From positions 1 through 64,000 of the forward strand of contig JAKSHS010000004.1 of the NCBI GenBank assembly GCA_024399275.1: 64,000 nt of DNA, in the 5' to 3' direction. A model generated the notes under the pieces. The model searched no databases and was not told the origin of the DNA. It saw only the letters and a program-made list of their open reading frames with translations. This DNA is from an archaeon. Lineage in GTDB: Archaea; Thermoplasmatota; Thermoplasmata; Methanomassiliicoccales; Methanomethylophilaceae. Positions 35,681-44,809 of the stretch are shown here, in pieces. Position numbers and translations under genes: made by a program. Position 1 is the first letter of the stretch. Each line of letters begins with the position of its first letter.

Positions 35681-36223
35681 ATGCGAAACATAAGCTGGCA
35701 TGGCAATGATGCTCTGATTGTCGGAAGATTTCAGCCCATGCACAAGGGACACCTAGAAGTTATCAAAGAAATTTCTGCCAAATCAGATAAAATTATAGTC
35801 GGAATAGGAAGCGCTCAACACTCTCACATACCAGACAACCCATTCACCGCAGGTGAAAGATATCTAATGATATCCGATACATTAAAAGCCGAAGGCGTGG
35901 ACAATGCATACATTGTTCCAATCGAGGATATTAATAGATACTCTATCTGGGTATCTCATGTGGAATGCATGTGCCCTCCATTCTCCATAGTCTATTCGAA
36001 TAATAAATACACCAGACTTCTCTTCATGGAGGCTGGCTACGAAGTAAGAAAGTCACCGATATTCAACAGAAAAGAATACTCTGGCATAGAGGTAAGGCGA
36101 CGCATATTTGAAGATGATAATTGGGAAGATTTAATTCCGAAACAGGTCGTAGATGTCATCAGAGGTATAGGCGGAGTAAATCGTATAAAAGCTCTAATGA
36201 ATGGTTCGCCCGATAAACTTTAA
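35681..36223 (+). CDS. Nicotinamide-nucleotide adenylyltransferase
   Basis: 180 aa archaeal NMNAT. The nucleotidyl-transfer motif GRFQPMHKGH (about 15-24) carries the HXGH histidines, and IGSAQHSH and the EVRRRI segment near the C terminus match the family's ISSTKIR-like site. Makes NAD from NMN and ATP. ATG 35681 is preferred because GGTGAT stands 7 nt upstream; GTG 35669 and ATG 35672 are possible. Follows lonB by about 40 bp, perhaps co-transcribed. Confidence 0.9.
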   Translation: MRNISWHGNDALIVGRFQPMHKGHLEVIKEISAKSDKIIVGIGSAQHSHIPDNPFTAGERYLMISDTLKAEGVDNAYIVPIEDINRYSIWVSHVECMCPPFSIVYSNNKYTRLLFMEAGYEVRKSPIFNRKEYSGIEVRRRIFEDDNWEDLIPKQVVDVIRGIGGVNRIKALMNGSPDKL

Positions 36224-36546
36224 GATAAAATCCGTCTCGGGAGCCATAATGTCTCTTATAAATGTAACATGACAACTCCCAATTTTTGCAATTCAGCGCT
36301 ACCTAGCGAAACAAGTTCTTATCACTACACGTAATTGGAAGCAACAGGAAATAGACACAGTAGACATAAGAAGATCAATTGCTAATTGCTATATCAAGTT
36401 GGATATCGTACAAATTCTGCTTTTAAGGGTTCGATTATCAAATTATTCAAAATCAGTGTGTGTTAGCAACGGTTATATATCAATCGATTATAGGGTGCAC
36501 CGGTCACCGCGCGATAGACGTCGCACGGTATAAATGAGGTAAGTGA
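36224..36546. other. Intergenic spacer with S19e operon promoter and GC-rich leader
   Basis: No gene seen. TTATATAT at 36473-36480 is a TATA box for the S19e operon. The roughly 45-nt leader is GC-rich with self-complementary pieces (GGTGCACC, GGT...ACC, GCG...CGC) and ends TGAGGTAAGTG before the ATG. A structured leader is possible. Confidence 0.5.
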
Positions 36547-36975
36547 ATGATAACTGTCTACGATGTTCCAGCTTGGAAGCTCATTCTCAAGACAGTTGAG
36601 AAACTCAAGCAAAATTCAGCTATAACTCCGCCAGAGTGGGCCGAATTTGCGAAAACTGGCGTTCATACGGAGAAAGCGCCTGTCCAGGAAGATTGGTGGT
36701 TTACAAGAGCTGCATCAATTCTAAGAAAGCTCTATGTAAATGGTCCTATGGGATCTTCTAGATTAGCGGCGGAGTATGGCGGAAGTTGTGATAAAGGTTC
36801 CATGCCCAACAAAGCTGTAAAGGGAAGTCGCAGTATTGCTAGAAAATGTATGATTCAGCTTGAAAAGGCAGGCTATCTTACACGAGATGGCAAGAAAGGT
36901 CGTTGTGTCAGTTCAGGTGGAGTATCTCTACTTGATAGCATTGCAAAGGAAATTTATGACGAAACGAGATCTTAG
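36547..36975 (+). CDS. rps19e: 30S ribosomal protein S19e
   Basis: 142 aa archaeal/eukaryotic small-subunit protein. It opens TVYDVPAWKLI, with WFTRAASILRKLYVNGP (about 52-68), YGGSCDKGSMP and the conserved ARKCMIQLEKAGYL segment. First gene of S19e-PDCD5-L39e-L31e-aIF6, a classical archaeal order. GAGGTAAGTG immediately precedes ATG 36547. Confidence 0.95.
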   Translation: MITVYDVPAWKLILKTVEKLKQNSAITPPEWAEFAKTGVHTEKAPVQEDWWFTRAASILRKLYVNGPMGSSRLAAEYGGSCDKGSMPNKAVKGSRSIARKCMIQLEKAGYLTRDGKKGRCVSSGGVSLLDSIAKEIYDETRS

Positions 36976-36990
36976 AATGGAGGTCTGGAT

Positions 36991-37332
36991 ATGGAAGACC
37001 CTGAATTGGAGGCATTGAGACAAAAGAGGTTTGCGGATGCACAGGCCAGCCAGCGGCAAGCGGCAGCACAGCAGCAGGCTATAGAAGATCAGCGCAGACA
37101 AATAGACGCTCAAAAACAGGCAATCTTGAGACGAATCCTCGATCCGGAAGCCAGAGACAGACTCGGAAATATCAGAGCAGCAAATCCGTCCATGGCAGAA
37201 TCCGTTGAAATGCAACTTATCCAACTTGCCCAGTCTGGTAGAATCCATGAGGTTGTAACGGACGCAATGCTTAGAGACATCCTTAGAAGAATATCCCCCA
37301 GACATAGAGAGATTACCATTGAAAGGAGGTAA
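36991..37332 (+). CDS. PDCD5-family DNA-binding protein
   Basis: 113 aa, highly helical and rich in Gln, Arg and Ala ([19 protein letters not shown]). The core [13 protein letters not shown] (about 49-61) and the basic C terminus are typical of the archaeal homologue of human programmed cell death protein 5. Nucleic-acid or ribosome association is known or suspected for the family. Encoded between S19e and L39e; AGGAGG-like sites link the genes. Confidence 0.93.
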   Translation: MEDPELEALRQKRFADAQASQRQAAAQQQAIEDQRRQIDAQKQAILRRILDPEARDRLGNIRAANPSMAESVEMQLIQLAQSGRIHEVVTDAMLRDILRRISPRHREITIERR

Positions 37333-37334
37333 TT

Positions 37335-37490
37335 ATGTCGTCAAACAAACCGGCAGCGATGAAAATTAGACTTAACAAGGCAACAAATCAAAACCGCCGC
37401 GTTCCGGCCTGGGTAGTAACCAGGACTAACAGGCAGTTTATCCGGCATCCTAAGAGAAGATCCTGGCGTGTAAGCAGACTTAAGGAGTAG
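37335..37490 (+). CDS. rpl39e: 50S ribosomal protein L39e
   Basis: 51 aa, very basic. The sequence runs [13 protein letters not shown], then [12 protein letters not shown] and [15 protein letters not shown], the L39e pattern. It lies in the polypeptide exit tunnel. GGAGGT stands 4 nt before ATG 37335 and overlaps the end of the PDCD5 gene. Too short for many gene finders, but position and sequence are unambiguous. Confidence 0.96.
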   Translation: MSSNKPAAMKIRLNKATNQNRRVPAWVVTRTNRQFIRHPKRRSWRVSRLKE

Positions 37491-37495
37491 ATTAA

Positions 37496-37771
37496 ATGGG
37501 CAACAATACGGAAAAGACTGTTATAATCCCACTCAGAGCTACGAAAATGGCTCCACGTACCAGAAGAGCAATACGTGCGATAAAAGAAGTTAGGGATAGC
37601 GTCGCCAGGCATATGGGTGCAGATTCTGATAAAATATGGATTGATAAAACTCTCAATGAAAAAATTTGGGAGAGGGGAATTCAAAACCCTCCGAAGAAAA
37701 TTTCTCTTAAGGCAGTCAAGTTTGATGATGGTCTCGTAGAAGTCTCTCTTGCAGAGACCAAAGTCAAGTGA
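37496..37771 (+). CDS. rpl31e: 50S ribosomal protein L31e
   Basis: 91 aa. The RTRRAIRAIKEVRD segment (about 21-34) and IWIDKTLNEKIWERGIQNPP (about 47-66) are diagnostic for L31e, which surrounds the tunnel exit. AAGGAG lies at the end of L39e before ATG 37496. Its TGA (37769-37771) sits in the GTGAT that serves aIF6, giving translational coupling. Confidence 0.95.
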   Translation: MGNNTEKTVIIPLRATKMAPRTRRAIRAIKEVRDSVARHMGADSDKIWIDKTLNEKIWERGIQNPPKKISLKAVKFDDGLVEVSLAETKVK

Positions 37772-37775
37772 TCAC

Positions 37776-38438
37776 ATGATGAGATATTCACGTTGCGGAG
37801 GAAACTCCAATGTTGGGGTATTTGCAACCGTGAATGAAAGTCTCGCTTTCGTGGCGCGCAATGCGACCTGTGAGTTTGTCGATGATGTAGAAAGCACATT
37901 TTGCGTTGAAGCTGTAAGGACAACAGTCGCTGGAAGTTTCGCTATAGGCATGCTAATGGCTATGAATGAGAACGGAGCGATTGTTTCAGGACTGGCAATG
38001 GACAGGGAGCTAGAAACTATCAGAAAAAAGATTCGAATTATGTCAGTCGATGACAAGCTCAATGCGGTAGGGAATAACATTCTGGTCAACAATAAAGGAG
38101 CAATTGTCAACCCCGAGCTCGAAAAGGCGGTGGTTGGACAGATACAAGACGTTCTTGGCGTAGAGTGTATTAAATCTACAATAGCTGACATCAACACCGT
38201 AGGTTCTGTGTGTAGAGTCACTAGCAAAGGCGCTGCGGTACATCCTAATGCCACTGAAGAGGACATCCAACTCATTAAAGATGTTTTCAAAGTGAATAAT
38301 GTCGTCAGGACAACTCTCAATCACGGATACGGCTTCATAGCACTGTGCGCCCTCGTAAATTCCAAAGGCGCTATTGTAGGCGATGAAACCACACCAATTG
38401 AAATGGGGAAATTCGAAGACGCACTAGACTTTTATTAA
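37776..38438 (+). CDS. eif6: Translation initiation factor 6 (aIF6)
   Basis: 220 aa anti-association factor that binds the 50S subunit. The five-fold pentein repeats recur: NSNVGVFATVNE, NENGAIVSG, NNKGAIVNP, TSKGAAVHP, NSKGAIVGD. ATG 37776 (or 37779) follows GTGAT; an upstream ATG at 37749 lies inside L31e and gives a non-family extension. Last gene of the ribosomal operon. Many archaea continue with L18a/LX, prefoldin and ftsY; here a convergent MBL gene follows with no gap. Confidence 0.95.
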   Translation: MMRYSRCGGNSNVGVFATVNESLAFVARNATCEFVDDVESTFCVEAVRTTVAGSFAIGMLMAMNENGAIVSGLAMDRELETIRKKIRIMSVDDKLNAVGNNILVNNKGAIVNPELEKAVVGQIQDVLGVECIKSTIADINTVGSVCRVTSKGAAVHPNATEEDIQLIKDVFKVNNVVRTTLNHGYGFIALCALVNSKGAIVGDETTPIEMGKFEDALDFY

Positions 38439-39080
38439 TTATATACTAAAAATCCAGCACTCTTTTGCTTCAGGTAGTTTATCCTTGGAAAACTCCACTG
38501 AATCTTTTAGGTGGATGGTCCTGAGTCCTGGCATTACAGAAAGGAATTCATCAACACTCGCTACTGGTATCGTCAAGCCGTCTATATGATAGTGCATTGG
38601 AACAATTACTCTTGCATCTACCATTTCAACGAATTTTCTTATTACCCGATTACCCATGGTATAAACACCACCTACAGGAATAAACAAAAAATCTGTCTTT
38701 CTAATATTATCAATAACTCTCTCATCAGGAATATCCCCAAGGTCTCCACAGTGACAGAATGACATATCTTCCATTCTAAAAGTGTATATAGTGTTTAGTC
38801 CCCTACTCTTGCCCCTGGTGTCATCATGATAAGTTCTATACCCATTAAATGTCATCCCGTTGTGAGTGAATTCCCCATCACATGCTAAATAGTCTCTGTG
38901 ACTGCCACTAATGACATATGATGCATTGTGGTCATAATGGTCATGACTCATAAGAACTACGTCTGCTGACGTCTTTGGAGGTTTAACTCCTATGGATTCT
39001 CCATCGTGCGGGTCCACAACAACTCTGTTCACGCCGTCATAGAATTCGAAACATGAATGGCCGTGCCATTTAACAATCAT
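38439..39080 (-). CDS. Metallo-beta-lactamase fold hydrolase, UlaG-like
   Basis: 213 aa. VKWHGHSCFEF (about 3-13) is the UlaG-like opening, SHDHYDH (HXHXDH) binds metal at about 45-51, and HCGDLGD and PMHYHIDG supply further ligands. Such proteins are annotated as metal-dependent hydrolases of unknown substrate. ATG 39080 is preferred; TTG 39089 adds three residues. The stop codons of this gene and aIF6 are adjacent, tail to tail. Confidence 0.85.
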   Translation of the reverse strand: MIVKWHGHSCFEFYDGVNRVVVDPHDGESIGVKPPKTSADVVLMSHDHYDHNASYVISGSHRDYLACDGEFTHNGMTFNGYRTYHDDTRGKSRGLNTIYTFRMEDMSFCHCGDLGDIPDERVIDNIRKTDFLFIPVGGVYTMGNRVIRKFVEMVDARVIVPMHYHIDGLTIPVASVDEFLSVMPGLRTIHLKDSVEFSKDKLPEAKECWIFSI

Positions 39081-39266
39081 AAAACGCAACCTAGTTACAG
39101 CAGGGCATTATTATACATCAAATTTTTGTCTTTTCAGGACAAAACCATATTTTATTATATCCGTGACACAACATCAAAATAGGCCTTTTCAGCAATTTTA
39201 AACTTACATACTTAATCTCACATCATTTCGAGCGTATTATATAAGAAGGACATAGATCATGACCAC

Positions 39267-40355
39267 GTGACTGAGATTCTAGTTCTCGCCATCGATAGGG
39301 ACAACGATTTTGGCTTTAAAGGTAAGGTTAAAACACCTGCAATAGGAATCGAAAAGGTTACGAATGCCGTTCTGGCTCTCGGCATCGCCGATCCAGAAGA
39401 TTCAGATGTCAATGCACTTTTAGCAGCGATAAGCATATACAGAGATTTAGAAAAAAATGGCGAAAACGCTGAAATTGCTCTAATATGTGGAAATAGAAAA
39501 GTTGGCTACGAATCAGACTTACATCTAACTGAAGAATTAAACATCGTCATGAAAACTACCAGTCCTAAAAGATCAATTCTTGTGGATGATGGAGCAGAAG
39601 ACGAACTCATTTATCCAATAATTTCATCTCACATTGCCATCGACTCTGTTAGACGGGTGTATGTCAAACAAGCCCCAGGCATTGAAAGGTCGCTATATAT
39701 TTTAAAAAAAGCTATCACTGACCCACAAAAAAAGAAGAGATTTCTCACTCCGTTGGGAGTAATAATGGTTATCTCCGCTTTCATCTACATCTGCGCAAAT
39801 AGTTGCTCATTCACAAAAGACGTCGGGGAAATAGTATCTGTAGTTACCGCATTTACTATTTTCATAATCGGTTTAACAATCATACTGTATAGCAACGATA
39901 TTCTAGGCACAATTACAAAATATATCGGCAAATGGAAAGAACGAATCAAAATTAACAAAATTCTATTTGTATTTGCATCTTTTCTACTAACCATAGCAAT
40001 TGTCGGTACTCTTACAATAGTTAACTCGTTCAGGGATTTAGCAAGATACGGACTTGTTTTTACCTCATTGGTTATATTGTCTCGTACGTTGTGGATTTTG
40101 TCATTTACAATAGTTCTCTTCAGCTTTTGGAAATTTCTCAATGAATGTGTTGTTAAAAAAAGAGAAAATTTCAATTATATAACTAGAACCTCACTTATTC
40201 TTATACTTGTGTTCCTTGCCCAGAATTTAATCGATCTAATCGATAGTATTGAATCCACTGTGTTTACAATGCTTAGTGCAATTGGCATGACTACAATATT
40301 GATCATAGAACTTATCATATTTTCAAGCATGAAGAGAGAAGTTAATGAAATTTAA
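39267..40355 (+). CDS. DUF373 family membrane protein
   Basis: 362 aa. The N-terminal 150 residues are soluble (LVLAIDRDNDFG, ALICGNRKVGYESD, VDDGAEDE). About six to eight transmembrane segments follow from residue 160. This is the DUF373 layout, archaea-specific and of unknown function. Start GTG 39267. The end overlaps MptE by 11 nt, so the two are coupled. Confidence 0.88.
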   Translation: MTEILVLAIDRDNDFGFKGKVKTPAIGIEKVTNAVLALGIADPEDSDVNALLAAISIYRDLEKNGENAEIALICGNRKVGYESDLHLTEELNIVMKTTSPKRSILVDDGAEDELIYPIISSHIAIDSVRRVYVKQAPGIERSLYILKKAITDPQKKKRFLTPLGVIMVISAFIYICANSCSFTKDVGEIVSVVTAFTIFIIGLTIILYSNDILGTITKYIGKWKERIKINKILFVFASFLLTIAIVGTLTIVNSFRDLARYGLVFTSLVILSRTLWILSFTIVLFSFWKFLNECVVKKRENFNYITRTSLILILVFLAQNLIDLIDSIESTVFTMLSAIGMTTILIIELIIFSSMKREVNEI

Positions 40356-40995
40356 TGAGTGGCGTCCTTTCTATTTTGACATTTTAGCTGACATGGGTTA
40401 CGACATGTCTGAGGATGAAAAATCTGCCAATATATTAAAAAATTTGATGCTAGACTCGAACCTTACCTCAGAAAACGAACTCTTTATAAAAAATGAGGTT
40501 TCTGTCTTCGGAGGATCCAATTCTCTCTCCCGTGACATTGATTACTTTAAACCTAGAGGGACTCTGATATCAGCTGGCTCTGCAACAGAAACAGTAATGG
40601 CAAAAGGCATAATCCCAAACATTTTGGTTACAGACCTAGACGGAAATATGGAATCTCAGATCAAAGCATCTTCAAAAGGGGCTATAACACTAATTCACGC
40701 ACACGGAGGAAATGTAAATCTAATTACTAAATATGCCAAAAAATTTAAAGGAAAAGTCATCCTCACAACACAGTCTGTTCCTGATTTTATTTTACATAAC
40801 TTTGGTGGATTTACTGATGGAGATAGATCTGTATGTCTTGCAAGACATCTTGGTGCAAAAAAGATATATCTCTACGGGTTCGACTACGAACATCCCTCAA
40901 GTAAACCGGACTCCGACCCCTTAATAAAACTCAAAAAATTATCGTGGGCTAAAAGGATAATAGAATTACGAACCAACGATATAATCAAAATATAA
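40345..40995 (+). CDS. mptE: 6-hydroxymethyl-7,8-dihydropterin pyrophosphokinase MptE (DUF115)
   Basis: 216 aa archaeal-type HPPK of the DUF115 family. FGGSNSLSRDI (about 52-62), SAGSATETVMAKGIIPNILVTD (two halves near 76-97) and IHAHGG (about 117-122) are typical. It makes the pterin diphosphate used for methanopterin or folate synthesis. ATG 40345 lies inside the DUF373 end (11-nt overlap). Its own 3' end overlaps the convergent site-2 protease gene by 11 nt. Confidence 0.88.
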   Translation: MKFNEWRPFYFDILADMGYDMSEDEKSANILKNLMLDSNLTSENELFIKNEVSVFGGSNSLSRDIDYFKPRGTLISAGSATETVMAKGIIPNILVTDLDGNMESQIKASSKGAITLIHAHGGNVNLITKYAKKFKGKVILTTQSVPDFILHNFGGFTDGDRSVCLARHLGAKKIYLYGFDYEHPSSKPDSDPLIKLKKLSWAKRIIELRTNDIIKI

Positions 40996-42505
40996 ATGCA
41001 ATCATGACAACAAACAGCGTGAGAAGCATCACATAAGTCACTCCTGCACTTATAGTACTAACTATTGCCTCTCTCTTTACCTCATCTTTTACTCCAATTT
41101 TTTCAGCGATCCAATCGATTCCTCCAGTAAATAAAAATCCCCCATCAAAAGGCATCGCTGGGATGGCATTTGTAATACCTATAGCAATATTAAGCCAGAA
41201 TATCCAATAAATTATCTGTACTACGACCCAAAACACATCATCCGTAATGTTGCTATGAAACCACCATTGTGTTGCCTCTGGCACAGGCGAAAGCCCGTGT
41301 AGTGCGTTACCAATGTACGATAGGGTAGTATATCCAAACTCGCCTAACGTATTGCAGTTATAACACGGATTAGTGCCCATACCGAGAAGTATTTCAGGTG
41401 TTATCCACAGATATCCAGAGAAGCTTGGAAGTATGCCTATATATCCTATACCATCCTTCCCCCCAAGACAAAGCTCAATAGATCTGTGATCACCGTCTCT
41501 TAGACATGTAATCCTAATTTGGTCTCCAGGTGAAGTGGAGCCCATAAAACCCATGAAACCATCCAGAGCTTTAAACGATTCAGAAGTTCCATTACTAATA
41601 TTCTCAATTTTCTCTATAAAATCCCCTTTTTTGAGTTTATCAAATGCAGGAGAATCATCTATCACATTTTCTACGTAGATGCCGAGTCGTATATCTCTGG
41701 TTTCCTCTTTGTCTTTATATATATAAGTAACTCCATGGATTTCCGACGGATTAATTTCATTGATAAACTCTCTGTAATTCGAAATATTGTGCCCGTTTAC
41801 TTTTGTAATTATAGCAGACGTCGGAATTTCACACTCACACGTTGAAGATTGGAGAGACAGAACAGCAGGGCTATCTTTGTATTCAGTCACAGTTGTAGAC
41901 ATCAATAAAAATAAGACCAAAAACGAGATCAAAGATGTAATAAAATTAGCAGTAATTCCAGCAGCATAAAGGTCTATTTTAACTCCTCTACTACACTTCT
42001 TCACATGTTCTCCGTTAGGTTCTACAAACGCCCCAACCGGAATAACTGCATATATGAGCCCTGTAGACTTTACCTCCATGTCATTAGCTTCTGTTTGTAT
42101 ACCATGTGCAACTTCATGAACAATTAACGCAACAATAAGTGCAATCCATCCATATGTTAGTGGTAACATTGGATTGATACCTGGAATAACAAGAGCATAT
42201 TCTATGCCCACTCCTTCTACACTAGCTATTTCTGATATCAATGAGAGATTAATAACTAGTATAGAAACAACACAGAACATCAGAACTATCGCAACAACTC
42301 TTGAAAATAGGCCACAAATTTTCCAAAAACGCTTAAATCTTGCAAGTTTTCTTATTAAGCAAATTCCCGTCTTAGTTTTAATAATAATAGCTGGACCATA
42401 GGTAACAGGGCCTCTTTCTCTAGACCTATCTTTTTTCCTAACGCATATATAAAGGGGAACATAAATGGCAACAAGCGCCATCAAAATTACATGCGTTGTA
42501 TTCAT
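40985..42505 (-). CDS. Site-2 protease family zinc metalloprotease (M50) with PDZ-like domain
   Basis: 506 aa membrane protein with about six transmembrane segments. The zinc motif HEVAHG (HEXXH, about 130-135) lies in one and NAIPAMPFDGGFLF (about 444-457), with the third ligand Asp, in another. Between them is a soluble region with a PDZ-like stretch (DDSPAFDKLKKGDFIEKI). Known family role: intramembrane cleavage of anchored regulators. The substrate is unknown here. Single gene. Confidence 0.92.
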   Translation of the reverse strand: MNTTHVILMALVAIYVPLYICVRKKDRSRERGPVTYGPAIIIKTKTGICLIRKLARFKRFWKICGLFSRVVAIVLMFCVVSILVINLSLISEIASVEGVGIEYALVIPGINPMLPLTYGWIALIVALIVHEVAHGIQTEANDMEVKSTGLIYAVIPVGAFVEPNGEHVKKCSRGVKIDLYAAGITANFITSLISFLVLFLLMSTTVTEYKDSPAVLSLQSSTCECEIPTSAIITKVNGHNISNYREFINEINPSEIHGVTYIYKDKEETRDIRLGIYVENVIDDSPAFDKLKKGDFIEKIENISNGTSESFKALDGFMGFMGSTSPGDQIRITCLRDGDHRSIELCLGGKDGIGYIGILPSFSGYLWITPEILLGMGTNPCYNCNTLGEFGYTTLSYIGNALHGLSPVPEATQWWFHSNITDDVFWVVVQIIYWIFWLNIAIGITNAIPAMPFDGGFLFTGGIDWIAEKIGVKDEVKREAIVSTISAGVTYVMLLTLFVVMIAFIF

Positions 42506-42621
42506 AGCTCGCCAGCCCTACTGATGCAAAGTATTTTTATGTATGGCATTTACGAAGAACAATTCCTACACTACCATTGCTGGGTTACATATTTATGATG
42601 TGGATCCAGTGGGGTACACGC

Positions 42622-43614
42622 ATGATGCTGGACAAAATAGTTGAAGCAATAAAAACGTTCCCAGGCGTCACAAGAAAGCACACTATCCATGAAATTGTAA
42701 AGTATCTACCAACCAATTCATTCGCTAACATCGCAGCCAATGAAGGAGAAGACGCTGCAGCCATAGAGTACGGCGACAACTACCTCCTATTTGCCGCGGA
42801 CGGCATTATGGAATCGTTATTAAAAATTAATCCGTTCTATGCCGGATACTTCGCAGTTCTAGTAAATATAAATGACATTGCGGCAATGGGAGGAAGAGCT
42901 CTTGCAATGGTTGACGTTATGTCAGTGAAGGATGAGAGAATATGTTCCCAAATCCTTAAAGGCATGGAATATGCCGTCAAAAAGTTTAACGTTCCTATTG
43001 TTGGGGGTCACACACATCCAGATTGTCAATATCATGCCATTGATATATCTATTATAGGCACCGTACCAAAAGCAGATATAATTCTTAGCAGCACAGCAAA
43101 ATGCGGAGATGACATAATATTCGCAATGGACACATACGGGTTTTTCCCTCCAGATCTAAAATACGCGTACGATACCACAACAAATAAAGAAGATAAACTG
43201 GTGCGCAGCCAAATAGAAGCCATGCACGAAATTGCCTCAAAAAGGTTGGTGCATGCAGCCAAAGATATAAGCAATCCCGGATGTATAGGTACAATGGGCA
43301 TGCTTCTAGAATCTTCCGGAAAAGGAGGATGCGTTGATATTGATAAGATTCCAGTACCGAGCGGTAACGTCGACCTTATTCAATGGATACTATCATACCA
43401 GGGATACGGTTTTGTACTCTCATGCTCCCCTAAAAATTCTCAAGAAGTTATAGACATCTTTAAAAATGTCGAGTGTGAAGGAGCCATCGTCGGCAAAGTG
43501 AACGATTCTCAAATTTTCTCACTTAAAATGGGCACCGAGGAAAAAATCCTCTTCGATTTTAACAATGACATAATTACTGGTTGCAATCCAATAAGAAAAC
43601 TGAAACATCAGTAG
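42622..43614 (+). CDS. PurM/ThiL-fold ATP-binding protein, probable methanogenesis marker protein 2
   Basis: 330 aa, AIR-synthase-like. The metal-binding acidic loop is GEDAAAIEYG, NINDIAAMGG resembles PurM, and VGGHTHPD and KDISNPGCIGT follow. The pattern matches methanogenesis marker 2, a protein conserved in methanogens with unknown function; HypE- or SelD-type proteins are less likely because their extra motifs are absent. ATG 42622 (or 42625) is preferred, with a TATA-like CATATTTATGA about 30 nt upstream. Overlaps the convergent exonuclease-like gene by 41 nt. Confidence 0.65.
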   Translation: MMLDKIVEAIKTFPGVTRKHTIHEIVKYLPTNSFANIAANEGEDAAAIEYGDNYLLFAADGIMESLLKINPFYAGYFAVLVNINDIAAMGGRALAMVDVMSVKDERICSQILKGMEYAVKKFNVPIVGGHTHPDCQYHAIDISIIGTVPKADIILSSTAKCGDDIIFAMDTYGFFPPDLKYAYDTTTNKEDKLVRSQIEAMHEIASKRLVHAAKDISNPGCIGTMGMLLESSGKGGCVDIDKIPVPSGNVDLIQWILSYQGYGFVLSCSPKNSQEVIDIFKNVECEGAIVGKVNDSQIFSLKMGTEEKILFDFNNDIITGCNPIRKLKHQ

Positions 43615-44479
43615 TGAATAACTCACTAGGTCTTATCACTTTAATGTGATCCATAAAATAAATCGGTCCTAACCTTTTCGATGTCGAACTTCCATCCCAG
43701 ATAAAGACGTCAGCTTCCGAAGATCTTTTAGTCATTATTCCGCCATTGCCTATAACATATTCACCAATTCTAAAACCAAGCTCTATATTCTCATTTTCAA
43801 AGGACTCAGACATAGCGAACTTTACATTGTTAAACTTCCCATTTTTAACGACCATCTTATTCGAATAAAATAGATCCAGCCGTTTCTGCTTAAATGCAGT
43901 AAGGATCTTGTGGTTTATTATCTCAGAATCTACCAAGGCTCCTCTTCCACACACTTCTACAAATCTTTCTAAAGAAATTCTTTCCTCTTTGCATACATAT
44001 TCGACTATTCTTACACAAGTTTTAGCTCGATGATTACTCTCAGAATAATCAAATTTGATTCCTAAAATACTAGCAATGCCGGATAAACTATAAAGATGAA
44101 TATTAGCATAATTTCTCAACAAAGTAAGAATGTCGTACGCCTTGCATTTCACAGGCGAAAAGCTATGTATCCTATCCATAATACATAAATGACGAAAGTT
44201 ATTCTCTGGCGAATGTGCGATAAATACGGCATCCTTCAGGCCAAAGATCTGAGATATAATTTTTCTAACAGCTCTATAGTCAGGGGCCATCGAAAGCTTT
44301 TTAGAATCAACTTTAACAACATTTCTAAGTCTACCAGTTGGCTTATTTGCCTTAATAAGAATGCATTCTGACGTCTCAATTTCAAAATTTTCATTGGCTA
44401 TAACAAATCCAAACAGACACATTTCACAAAAGTTATTATAATCTCTCGAGCACCCGGTATCAAAAGCCACGAGTTTCAC
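43574..44479 (-). CDS. Degenerate DEDD-exonuclease/BRCT-like protein
   Basis: 301 aa. The N-terminal domain (about 1-165) has the layout of DnaQ-like exonucleases. The first motif reads AFDTG where DXE is expected, the second AHSPENN where the catalytic Asp follows AHN, and the third SNHRAKTC where HD is expected. Catalytic acids therefore look lost. The C-terminal 90 residues (KFNNVKFAMSES, IGNGGIMTKRS, DVFIWDG, HIKVIRPSELF) resemble a BRCT domain. I infer a non-catalytic binding protein. Family assignment is by pattern only. Confidence 0.55.
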   Translation of the reverse strand: MKLVAFDTGCSRDYNNFCEMCLFGFVIANENFEIETSECILIKANKPTGRLRNVVKVDSKKLSMAPDYRAVRKIISQIFGLKDAVFIAHSPENNFRHLCIMDRIHSFSPVKCKAYDILTLLRNYANIHLYSLSGIASILGIKFDYSESNHRAKTCVRIVEYVCKEERISLERFVEVCGRGALVDSEIINHKILTAFKQKRLDLFYSNKMVVKNGKFNNVKFAMSESFENENIELGFRIGEYVIGNGGIMTKRSSEADVFIWDGSSTSKRLGPIYFMDHIKVIRPSELFTTDVSVFLLDCNQ

Positions 44480-44809
44480 ACCGACCAGACTGATAATATT
44501 CTATAAAACATACACTGAATTGACTTTAAATAAGATAGAATCAACACATACGGGTAACAGACAAGTAAAAATAACGCCTTCACAGACCTTCATTACAACG
44601 CTTGCAATAAGATTACAATCAAGAATGCTAAGAATCCGGCGAGAGTATAACAAATCACACGAATCCACACGTACACGATAAGAGTAACGAGTGTTTTTCT
44701 CAAGATAACCAAAAAACATTCGCACTTTTCCAACACAGTATTGAATATTACCGATCAGTCGCGGCGTTAAAGATACATTTTATAGATATCTACTGAATTC
44801 AGAAAATCA
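44480..44809. other. Intergenic spacer with promoter for the PAPS-reductase-like gene
   Basis: 330 bp between divergent genes. TTTTATAG at 44778-44785 lies about 28 nt before GTG 44810, so the message is probably leaderless. A 74-codon minus frame at 44501-44725 shows no protein-like pattern. Nothing else seen. Confidence 0.55.

Noticed and set aside
44501-44725. 74-codon minus-strand frame
   Set aside because: No ribosome site, no protein-like pattern, and it lies in the promoter spacer of a real gene.
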